A DNA stretch of 64,000 nucleotides, taken from Dermacentor variabilis. Taxonomy: Eukaryota > Arthropoda > Arachnida > Ixodida > Ixodidae. This document shows, in pieces, positions 22,701 through 30,784 of this stretch (the stretch's first letter is position 1; each line of letters starts with the position of its first letter). Where the stretch lies: contig NC_134569.1 of the NCBI RefSeq assembly GCF_050947875.1, positions 20,621,631 to 20,685,630 of the forward strand. The letters are read 5' to 3'. A program made the position numbers and the translations under genes. The notes under the pieces are model-generated. The model was not told where the DNA came from and searched no databases. It saw only the letters and a program-made list of their open reading frames with translations.

Positions 22701-23286
22701 GAAGGTTTTTCACTCGATCGGCCGCGTAACATACACAATTAAAATCTCCTAGCAATACGACTTTCCTGTCACACTGTAAATGCTGATTTACTGTCTCAAA
22801 GAAAGGCACACGCTCACTTTCAGTGTTTGGGGCGTAGACACATATCACGCGCCAACCTACACCCAAAAAGGAAAAATCCACAAAAACCAGTCTTCCACTT
22901 TCACAAGAAAAGACCCCTTCTTCTCTAATTCCCAGGTTGTTTCTAATGAAGATAGCGCACCCCGCGGAAGTCCCAACAGCATGTGATACACAAACATTGT
23001 ATCTATTGCTAAACTGCAGCACCATGCGATCCGTTTGTTCCTCACTTTCTATCTTTGTCTCCTGCACCGCTGCTATATCAACATCTGTTTCTAAGAAAAG
23101 CCGGCTAAGCTGGTATTGCCGCTTTTTGGCACAAAGACCGCGGACATTTAGAGTAGCAAAACGAAGTGCAGTGTTTTGAGCCATTGTTATGTTTTTTGAA
23201 GAACAAACGAACCGCATGGTACCCACCTCATGCGTCTTGGGCCAAAGCTGCCTTCGCCTTCTGCACAAGCCTTCCGCAGCTGCCAT
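19786..23286 (-). CDS. LINE ORF2: AP endonuclease and reverse transcriptase
   Basis: A 1166-codon frame. Endonuclease domain, residues about 40-270: TLNVRG (Asn47), QETK (Glu76), VYAPN (Tyr151), LGDFN (Asp181, Asn183) and SDHSL (Asp265, His266). These are the metal and phosphate-binding residues of APE-type nucleases that nick target DNA. A Lys/Glu-rich helical linker follows at about 340-450. RT motifs: GKSPGPDG at 499-506, AYRPISL near 562, QLDMQKAFD with Asp632, SVRQGCGLSP at 688-697, and YADD at 732-735. A C-terminal C-x2-C-x7-H-x4-C motif (CLLCQKPETVEHIFLDC) lies near residue 1070. There is no RNase H. A more likely start is the Met at 23184 (MAQNTALRF), 35 codons in, next to the endonuclease. 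It lies 115 bp downstream of ORF1, so reinitiation or a bicistronic RNA is implied. All catalytic residues are intact. Confidence 0.93.
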   Translation of the reverse strand: MAAAEGLCRRRRQLWPKTHEVGTMRFVCSSKNITMAQNTALRFATLNVRGLCAKKRQYQLSRLFLETDVDIAAVQETKIESEEQTDRMVLQFSNRYNVCVSHAVGTSAGCAIFIRNNLGIREEGVFSCESGRLVFVDFSFLGVGWRVICVYAPNTESERVPFFETVNQHLQCDRKVVLLGDFNCVCYAADRVKNLPVHDKSALLLNTLVQESNLDDVGNFLCSTGTPAFTHFQGQSHARLDRGYVALELVPMCGSYSVKHVSFSDHSLVTFSVGTKERKSKFNWKLWKFNDGLLMNESFCESVKQKLDNLIEAEDGNVLELWENFKQGVKMSAIEEATKEKFIKRKKENEMQRELDFLYTVESERPGSRTKEIRQLKSQLELIEEEKFKGAVIRARAERVWLGETPSKRALSDEKAYARRNEIRMIQYENEITNQPQKIEEAFLDHYSKLFGTVKDVTEEFKTDFLSNMPQLEEDIQKRLEWPLSITEVEGAIDDLVVGKSPGPDGLGAAFYKAFKRDVSEILLRLFKEAYEQKQVPPSFRTSHVVLIPKSEDPEKLLAVDAYRPISLMNVDYKIFTRVLGKRLQGVVTRIVGSHQTCSIKGRSVNTNIHIARSILEYCNDLGEHCAMLQLDMQKAFDRVAHKILFSILEHIKVGDLILDGVKMCYQDCTASLIINKEVTKTFGVRSSVRQGCGLSPLLFAIYLEPLCRKIKNDNRISGFKVQSAEVKVLAYADDIALFCRDKESIEIAVAEALSYCRMTGSAINFDKSLGVWIGNWEDHPSTFANIRWSVTPAKYLGVPLEHYRDAVDYWNAETERVREGTLKWGGRNFSMFARATVCNLFAVAKISYVLQVLCMSRANIQRLHRVLAVFVWGSSWERTSRTNLFRSVKNGGLGLAHLFIKQIVSRFVFLRDQNDPFLLTMFQTRLSKAIPEFIVSSHRCSQGRARGFLKEVVLAFQLLKVRFSMEYLSRVPRKRLYKDLVDTMLPVPLYRSMFCIGPEKDVLKRVKRMPVRPSVKSFFFQLHTNTLPVKPWLDEKGLSVPWSVNCLLCQKPETVEHIFLDCWDAVFHWDILQRTLKKDLPITPYGIRFLPTLNEDNVPYDMFMLVSLHSLWKTRMAVRHAEVNARPVREYFIESICHIKEMYNLQKEKPTWLSVMTELANFKRF

Positions 23287-23401
23287 GGCAGCCTTAGGAA
23301 GGCACAGTTGATGTCCCTGTCATAGCGTTCCATCGTCCCTTGAGTTTGGCTTGATCACTAGGCGGCCTAGATGAGACGCCGCGAAGCACACGCTCTCGCG
23401 G

Positions 23402-24577
23402 CTACGTCGGCGGCGTCTCCGCCGCCCTCCGGTCCGGAGGTATGTTCGGACGCGGCCTCAGCGTTGACCGCCGAATGATCGCAGCCTTTGGCGGCGGTCC
23501 TTCCGAGATCCTTGCAGCCAGGGCCTCATGCTCGTCCAGCGTAGCGTCGTGGCCGCGCTTGGAGACTGAGGCTCCGCTTGTTCCCTCGCTTACTTCCATG
23601 ACTGCTGGCTCCTCAGGTGACTTCGACGGCTTTGAGGCATCCTGCACTTTCACGACGCCGGTGGCGTCGCCAGCTGCGTCGCTCAGCTTTCGGCTTTCCT
23701 TGTTAACACTTGCGTCGTGGGGCATGTCGGGCGGGATTAACGTTGCCGCATCAAGTTCCTCGAGCTTCGGCGTTGCTTCGCTTGCGGCTTCTTCAGCGTC
23801 AGCCTCGTCCATGACGAGTTCCGCAGTGTCGTCTCCTCCAACTGGCCCCGCAACACTTGCGTACGTCTTCACGCACTGAGATTCTTCGTGTCCAAAACGA
23901 CGGCAGTGCGTGCAGCGAGGAACTCGGCATTCTCGTCTGATATGGCCCTTACTGTGACATCGCAGGCACAATGGCGCTCTTCCAGGCGCGACTAGGAGGG
24001 CCATGTCACCGGCTACGCGAAGCTGGTGTGGAAGGTCATCAACCTTCATGCCGTTATGGAGCTTGAGGCGCACCAGGCGTGTCGTCGACCCCTTGTCTTG
24101 GATCCCTTGAACTCTCCACTTTTCCTTCGAGACCTCGGTCACCTTTCCGAACGGAGCAAGCGCTACACGCACATCTTCGTCGGCCACATTGAAAAGAAGC
24201 CAGTGAAGCTTCAAACGCACGTCCTGGTTTGCCGGATCAATAACCAAACAACGTTGGCCCTTCACCTTCATTTCGCCGCATTCCAAAGCTTTCTTCATCC
24301 CTTCCATGCTCTTGAAAGTCACAGCCCATACGTGGCTCATCTGGTATGCCCCCAACGCTACCACTTCAGGGAGCAAACCAAGACGCGCCAACGTGTCCCG
24401 GAAATGTTCGACTCGGTAAGGCCTCGACCGGACATCCGCGTGCAAAAATAAAGTATTCAAAACACTACGACCTGATGGCAGAGTAGGCAAAACCACTTCG
24501 TATCCCTCGGTATCCATTCCGTCGATCCTGTCACCGCGGCCGCTGTTAGCCGCAACCACCGCTCCTTGGGAGCCCAT
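23402..24577 (-). CDS. LINE ORF1: RRM-like and CCHC zinc-knuckle RNA-binding protein
   Basis: The frame is open from 24643, but the upstream ATG lies in flanking DNA outside the element. The first Met inside the element is at 24577 (MGSQGAVV), giving 391 codons. Residues are numbered from the outer Met. The segment at about 145-190 (LLFNVADEDVRVALAPFGK) reads like the first strand, helix and loop of an RNA-recognition motif. Two zinc knuckles follow: CLRCHSKGHIRREC at 226-239 and CTHCRRFGHEESQC at 244-257, both C-x2-C-x4-H-x4-C. The C-terminal 150 residues are acidic and Ala/Ser/Pro-rich, likely disordered. The role by family is coating the LINE RNA in a ribonucleoprotein with ORF2 and acting in target-primed reverse transcription. 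No frameshift or stop is present. Confidence 0.85.
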   Translation of the reverse strand: MGSQGAVVAANSGRGDRIDGMDTEGYEVVLPTLPSGRSVLNTLFLHADVRSRPYRVEHFRDTLARLGLLPEVVALGAYQMSHVWAVTFKSMEGMKKALECGEMKVKGQRCLVIDPANQDVRLKLHWLLFNVADEDVRVALAPFGKVTEVSKEKWRVQGIQDKGSTTRLVRLKLHNGMKVDDLPHQLRVAGDMALLVAPGRAPLCLRCHSKGHIRRECRVPRCTHCRRFGHEESQCVKTYASVAGPVGGDDTAELVMDEADAEEAASEATPKLEELDAATLIPPDMPHDASVNKESRKLSDAAGDATGVVKVQDASKPSKSPEEPAVMEVSEGTSGASVSKRGHDATLDEHEALAARISEGPPPKAAIIRRSTLRPRPNIPPDRRAAETPPT

Positions 24578-24615
24578 GAAACGCACGTCCTTCCACTTCG
24601 GTAGCCAAGACGCGT

Positions 24616-24632
24616 CCACTGAGCCACGAGTT
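24616..24632. repeat. Target-site duplication, LINE 5' side
   Basis: CCACTGAGCCACGAGTT, identical to 19660-19676. The LINE 5' end is therefore at about 24615. Confidence 0.85.
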
Positions 24633-24900
24633 CGATGCTTCAAAGCGGTACAAAAGCGCCTCTAGTGAACGCGGTGTTGCCTTAGAAACGAGCTGTTTCT
24701 AAGGCTCAGGCGTGCGTCGCTTGCTCAGACGCACATTTCGTTGTCGCGCCGAACGCTGCGTTGCTCGACGCTCACCGCGTCCGATGCGCGGCGCGTAGTC
24801 GCTGCGCCGTAGCCCATTGTCTTACACCCCTTGGCGGGTCGACGGGAACGCTGTCGCGTTCCACTCTTGAAGGCGAAGCTTAAGCGTCCTCCAATTTTTA
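24616..24900 (-). repeat. SINE-like composite element, part 2
   Basis: Starts with the duplicated CCACTGAGCCACGAGTT and continues with CGATGCTTCAAAGCGGTACA, a hairpin-like GAAACGAGCTGTTTC segment (arms GAAAC/GTTTC near 24687-24701), CpG-rich sequence, and a terminus near 24900 (GAAGCTTAAGCGTCC). Joined in mind to 19466-19674, it makes one element of roughly 475 bp split by the LINE. The termini AACGCGATAGCGTTAAGG and GCTTAAGCGTCC share a short complementary core (TTAA, GCGT). Confidence 0.62.
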
Positions 24901-25639
24901 CTTGATCATGTCCGCGCATGAAGTAGAACCACAAATAATTTTTATTATTGTTTGTGCACCTATAATATCAGTATTTAAGGCGCGCACTACTACGTCTATA
25001 TTGTTGGGGACGGAGCCTCTGCTGATTAACTGCAGTAAATGAGACGAAAGCGATCGCGAGTGCTCGTCCAGAGAGCTTAGGTGCAAGTTATAGCGGCCTG
25101 CAGTGGCTCCGTAGATACGTCACTCTTCTACTGAGACGAGGTCGAGGGTGCGACTCCCTGCCTTGGAGACCGCATCATTATAGGGGCGAAACGAAAAAGC
25201 GCCCGTCCACTGAAATTTCCGTGCTGCTTAAAAGCCCCATGTTGACCAAATTAACTCGAAACTTACCACTGTGTTGTCCGCGATAGTATGTTAAAGCTAT
25301 AACACTGGGACGTAAAACATTATGGATGACTAATCTGTAAACGGGGGACATCGATTTGGGTGCGCATGAAGATGTCGTGCAATCACTGAGACTGTAAGCG
25401 CCACTTTGACTTACCCCAGCACACACCTTTAAATATGTGTCACCTTGTGAGACACTCGCCATATTTTACATCACTCTAAAATACCTTTTCTCCGGAGGAT
25501 GGTCGGGTTGGATTGGCACTGCAAGCTTGATTTAGGCAACATATATTTTCAGAATTAATTTATGCGAGTATGATGAGATCCTCCGAGCGGATGCTCGACC
25601 TGTAGGACATCGCAGTCACGTACTGTACAGAGCGCCGGG

Positions 25640-25640
<1 letters not shown>
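24901..25640. other. Unassigned sequence
   Basis: No recognised feature. Confidence 0.4.

Positions 25641-25721
<81 letters not shown>
25641..25721. repeat. (AATC)n microsatellite
   Basis: Twenty perfect tandem AATC units followed by unique sequence. It has no stop-free coding significance. Confidence 0.97.
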
Positions 25722-27689
25722 GAACTTCTGAAATCGGATAGCCGTAGGAAATGTGACACACCTCGCATTAAATACACGAGCTTCTAGCACACAGTAGGGA
25801 CCGGCTTAACGTATATACCCGAAAACCCAAACCGCACTTGCGTTATTCTTTGGTACTCATGTTTACGGTCAATTTGGTAAACTCGGCTGATAGTGCCCCC
25901 TAATTGTGGACTGCTTATTTCTATGTTCGCAGCGTCACGCCCGCCACAGAAGGGTCGCGTGCAGACGGTCGTAGAAACCGTTATCCAGACCTCCGCATAG
26001 AACGAACTAACGGAAACACGGAAATTTCCGCAATTTCAAGCTACGTGATCGCCACAGCTTCCTGCGTCGGGCTTCCTAGAGCGTCCACATAAAGCGAACC
26101 GGAAGCAAGCAGCCGCACTTGAATCTGGGAAACCGCACCTTCGGCATGCATCAGCCCCGAGAGTGCACCGCTCGATGCCGGGGCGCCCACAGTCGACGCA
26201 GCGGCACACTTTGCCGTTCGCCGAAAGTGCGTACACGAAACGTGTTTGTTTTGCGCCGCAAAGGAGCCGCCGCCGTCGCATACCTACCGGCGATGGCTGT
26301 GACCACGCCACAGGACTGCCAGCTCGGCGGGAGAGGAGTGGTTTCGCGTTCTTATCGCAACTGGCAGCGGCTCGCGCGCGATGCACGGCGATCGACTTTC
26401 TGCGGCATTAGCGCACGAAGTCAGCAGGATGACGAACCCTGCCCGAAGCAACGCGGGACAACACCTTCCCGCTAATACGGTACAGTGCTGTGGAACCTCG
26501 CACTGACGCCAGCTACATACAGACACGTTCGTGACTCCATGACTCAATGGCTCAAGCCAGTCGCGCTATTGCTGCCGATTCTGAGAGCTGTACCTTTCTC
26601 TGTGGCTGTACTCTCAATGTGCACTCCAGAAGAACAAGGAGAAGGCACCTTACTGCGGCATAGTGTAATGCAACATGGTCGACACTATCGCCTGTACTAT
26701 GACTAGTTTTGGATTTATAACCTAAAGGTCAGCACAATATGCAATGTCTTGAAGTGATATTTTAGTGATGGCCAGAATATTTGCAAGTATTTTAATGAAA
26801 CACGGTATTTCATTACGATATTTTTTCACCGACAAATGATCAGGAACATTGACCGTATATACTGCGAGTGTCTGGCAAGTTGAAGCGGAACCAGCCCTAT
26901 AAATGAATTTAATTATTTCCTACAGCGTAACAGCGATTTCCTGTCACGCGCGTATACCGCCGCTATCGAAGTGCTGCATGCTTTTAGTGAAACCGTTCTA
27001 CACTGAATATCACGCGAGAAGCACGTGTCAGAGGTGCACTCACGATGAGTTGCGACCTATGTTCTCAGCACACGCACTTGAAAACGGCCTGCAGGATTAC
27101 TTGGACGTTGTGGGCGTGCTGACGACGGCAGGGTCAATTCGGGTCTGCATAAGTTGGCAAACAGCGATAAGGCCACGGCGCAAGGGTTTCCATGGGTGCA
27201 CGATGCCAACGCATTTCTCGTCTCTTCAACTGTACGGGGCATAATGCCCAAGAAAAATGGGCTGGGCGATGGGGAGATCACTACACATGGAAGCAGACGC
27301 CTTCGCCGGAGACTGTGAAGATATGTATTCGCGACTACGCCGCTTTGTCCTTTTTCTCACCGATTAGTCTTCGTCACATGGAGTTCCTTAACTTACACCT
27401 AAAACGAACAGTTATGCATTCCACCACGATAGGAATACGGATGTCGAAGACGGTAATTGAACCCAAGACATTGTGCTCAACAGCCGAATGCCACAGCAAC
27501 GTACAGAGCCACACAGCGGGTCTGCGGCTTCGGCCATAGGGTAACAACACAAAGCAAGAATAACTAAAAAAGCAAGAATAACTAAATTATTCACAGCTGT
27601 CAAGCATTAAAAAAGTGAAGTCTTGCACAGGGACAGCTAAATATGCGCTTCCTTTTAATTACGCTTATCAAAATTCAATTTCCGCAATA
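25722..27689. other. Unassigned sequence with a CpG-rich part
   Basis: About 25930-26470 is CG-rich and holds overlapping frames (118 plus, 116 minus) with no known domain. The rest is ordinary AT-balanced sequence. No repeat family is recognised. Confidence 0.4.
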
Positions 27690-27696
27690 TTCTGCT

Positions 27697-27880
27697 CGAG
27701 AGAGAGGGAGAGAGAAAGAGAGAGTAAGAAGAGGATGGCAGGGAGGTTAAACAAGTCGCACCCGGTTTGCTACCCTACACTGGGGGAGGGGAAGCGGGTA
27801 GGAAAGGAAAAAGAAAAGGGAGAAGGAAAGGTTCATAGAGACTACACTAAGAGCATATGCGCTCCACTTAAATGCTTCGC
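27697..27880 (-). repeat. LINE 3' tail (CT-ending), inner copy
   Basis: Plus strand: AG-rich run, GGCAGGGAGGTTAAACAAG, then CCCGGTTTGCTACCCTACAC, then TGGGGGAGGGG. This is the reverse complement of the tail defined at 18227-18300. It lies directly 3' of a second LINE end (27911-28680) in the same orientation. Confidence 0.68.
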
Positions 27881-27910
27881 TCTCCGCGATTCCCTCTCTC
27901 CCGAGAGTGA

Positions 27911-28680
27911 AAGAGAGTAAAACATCTTTATTAATAATATTTGAATGGTGAGAGCAGTGTGGGAGGCACCCTCAGTTAAGGGTCCCTAAGATGATTCCGG
28001 AGATGTTTCGAGCCCGTTGTTTCACAGCTCGGAGGACCTCGGGAGGTCCGTCGCGGAGGACATCGTCCCACAGCTATTTGTTGCGTAGGGGGTAAAGGAG
28101 AGTTGGCAAGGGAGGAAAGAAGTTCGCAGTGCACACAATCGTGACGTGGAAGATTGTGGGCGAGCTGCCACAGCCAGGGCAACGATCTGCATAACAGTGT
28201 GGGTAGAATTTATTGAGAGAGACAAGATTTGGAAAAGTTGCGGTTTGTAACTGGCGTAATGCCACTGCTTCCTCCCGCGAGAAAGACGTCGGTGGTGCGG
28301 CGTGGGTGCGACGAATGCGTGTATAATGACGGAGTATGTCTTTGTAACGGAGCAAGGGATCCCTCCCCCCCCCCCTCTGAACTAGTCGCCTCACCACGCC
28401 GAGTCGCCCGGAGGGAAATTTCTCGGGCAACCGTATGTGCGCGTTCGTTACCCGGCAGCGAGGTATGACCAGGGGTCCAGAGTAAGTGGATGCGGGGAGG
28501 TGTGGTTGGTGTATTTTGCGGGATCTGTTTGAGAATTTGGTGCGCCGCTCTGCAAGACTCGGCGTGCACAAAGTTAGGTGAGCTATCACTGTAAACTCGA
28601 ACCGCGGACCTGGCAGCGTAGCGAGGCCTTAAGCTCTGCCGGCTTGACTGTGAGATCATCGCTACCCTGAGTTCGCATGA
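27911..28680 (-). pseudogene. LINE 3' part with RNase H, frameshifted
   Basis: Minus strand. At about 28610-28450 the frame reads VRVYSDSSPNF and then LLWTPGHTSLPGNERAH, an RNase H core with the PGH-x3-GNERA motif. A shift of frame near 28260 is needed to continue into EEAVALRQLQTATFPNLVSL and then CPGCGSSPTIFHV, the C-terminal zinc-finger-like part. A further shift leads to DVLRDGPPEVLRAVKQRA, then RNISGI and a stop. AATAAA (plus-strand 27927-27932) precedes a CT-rich 3' end. It has the same architecture as the plus-strand LINE at 8390-9553 but is not an obvious duplicate. At least two frame changes mean it is non-functional. Confidence 0.75.
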
Positions 28681-30784
28681 ACTACTGCTGTTGGCGATAT
28701 ATAGACGTTACTCAATTGCATGTTTACAAAGAGGCAACACGCCTACTTAGCATCAAGACAACATAATTTCTATATAACGATTTTTTCTAGGGCTAGGAAG
28801 AATTCCCGACGACGACGAAGCGTAAGATTGCGACTTCTTTCGTCACTGAGAGCAGCAGCCCGCGACTATGATTGTGATGATGATTATCAAAGGAGGGCAC
28901 ACTCCTAATAGGCATCCTAAAAGTTTAACGACCACTTTCTATTATACTACGTAACATGGCACCGACGGTGACACAGGTATACCATTAATGTGCAAATGTT
29001 AATATATTACGGCTACCACCCCATCTTGGCGGGGCGACAGAAAATGCGCTTGGTAAAGCCTATAGCGCAGCGTAACCTTTCAGTTTCATCACCACCCATG
29101 TTTCGACAGTTCATTGAAGTTGCAGCACAGCTTCCACCCAGCATCTGTACCTCGTACAACAAGTTCTGCAACGACAGCTTAGTGCTTGCGTCTTCATGAC
29201 GCATAGAGCTTATGAATATGTGCCAATCAGTGGAGACGCATCTGGCGGTCGAAACCTACGTGCGCGTGCATACGTGCCCGTGGTAATTCTAGCTGGATTC
29301 GAAGGCGCGCTCCACATTTATGGCCACCGTTCCCACGACATAACAATATCGTTCGCCTCTGCGATTCGCGCGTCCCAGATTCACAAAGCCTTCCTTATCA
29401 CAAACGCTGCACGCTGTGCGAAACAACAGGCACCGAGTAACTGTGATACGCAAACGAGTGACGGAGAACGCCTCTACAAATGACCAACGATTGCTACAAA
29501 CGAAAGGGCTCGTGAATTCGATGCTTGTTCCCAAACAGCAAGCGTTCTTGGGCCTTCCACTTAGAGCACAAGGCGCGGAGAACTACGTAGTCGGCTGTTG
29601 CGTTCGGCTCACGCGCTCGTGGTCCATTCAGACGTCAAGTGGTCACTCGGTCCCGCCACAGTGCATAGTCGGCTGCACCAACCGAGTTATAATCCGTATC
29701 TTCTGAATAACTGAGCGGTCTGTGCGTTTTCGTTGTTGCCTTGATCTTCACATTTGCGTGCGGTTTTCTCTCTCTTTTTTTTTCGGCGCCTCTTTCGCGA
29801 GCTTCGCCTTCAGACTCACCGCTCAGGGCCGATACGATAAGCGCGCCCCTTTTCGGTGCCTGCACTTGGCCGACTCTCGCGGAACCGGTGGAACGCGATG
29901 CGCCGCCGCGGCTCGCTGGCTGCGCCCGGCAGCGTGACCGATCGTGACGATGCCGCGGTCGATTGCAGCGCCGATAGCGAGCCACGCCAGCCTCGCGCAG
30001 TTACGTGCGACGCAGCGAAAGACGGAACGAGCGCGAGGGCGCGCCGGCGCACCCGTCTATGCACGCGACAGAAACTGGAATCCCGACCAGCCTTTCGTGT
30101 TTTCGATGCTAACTGGGACACCGAAAATGCGAAAGACTCCCCCACCCAAGACTTACGCGGCCAAACACACAACCAGGGAGGCGAAGGTCAGAAGAAGCGC
30201 GGCACAATATACGGTGCTTTGAATGAGTCCAGTCTCGAGGAATCGTGTCCGCGCTACATGATATTGCGCAGCACAGCAGCGGTGGGGATGGGAGGACGTT
30301 ATATATACCGATACCGACAAGACAGGTATTATACAGTCGACATGAAGGCGTAAAGGAAATCGCATGTTGCACGATGCGGCAGCGCGGCGTTCGACTTTCA
30401 CTCGTTGTGTGACAGAATAACAATGACGTTCAGTAAACTAGAAATAGCCTCGAACTATACGTTTCCCAATATACATGGGTCGCTATGAAAATGACGAAAC
30501 AAAACATGACTGGAAGGAGCTCATACGTTCGATCGCGGCGGGCCACGCAGACCGCGGATTGAGGAAGTGCTGTGCGAGTTGGACTCCTGTAGCTTGCGGC
30601 TGCGGAACGCACCATCTCCGCTCTAAATATTGCTTCCCGGAATCAAGTGCGAAATACAATCGCTATCCCAACGAGAGAGCCCGCAACCTTCTCTCTACCA
30701 TACAGAGCTTTTCTTTTTATTTTACTGTGTGGTACTTAAGAGATGGCGTCGCCCTTAATTGGCGCCGGCTACTCCTTTTCACAT
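28681..30784. other. Unassigned sequence with a CpG-rich part
   Basis: About 29800-30100 is CG-rich with long overlapping frames on both strands (165 plus, 118 minus) and no recognised domain. No repeat family is recognised in the remainder. Confidence 0.4.

Larger units (their letters stand above)
19675..24615 (-). mobile_element. Full-length-looking two-ORF non-LTR retrotransposon (L1/Tx1-like)
   Basis: An element of about 4.94 kb on the minus strand. The order is a short 5' leader, ORF1 (RRM-like plus two zinc knuckles), ORF2 (endonuclease plus reverse transcriptase), a 110-bp 3' UTR, AATAAA (plus-strand 19689-19694), and an A-tail of 13 (19675-19687). It is bounded by a direct repeat, CCACTGAGCCACGAGTT, at 19660-19676 and 24616-24632. 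The last two bases overlap the A-tail. Both ORFs are uninterrupted. RRM plus CCHC in ORF1 and an L1-type ORF2 suggest the L1/Tx1 group, by recall. Intact frames and a perfect duplication argue for a recent insertion. Confidence 0.87.
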
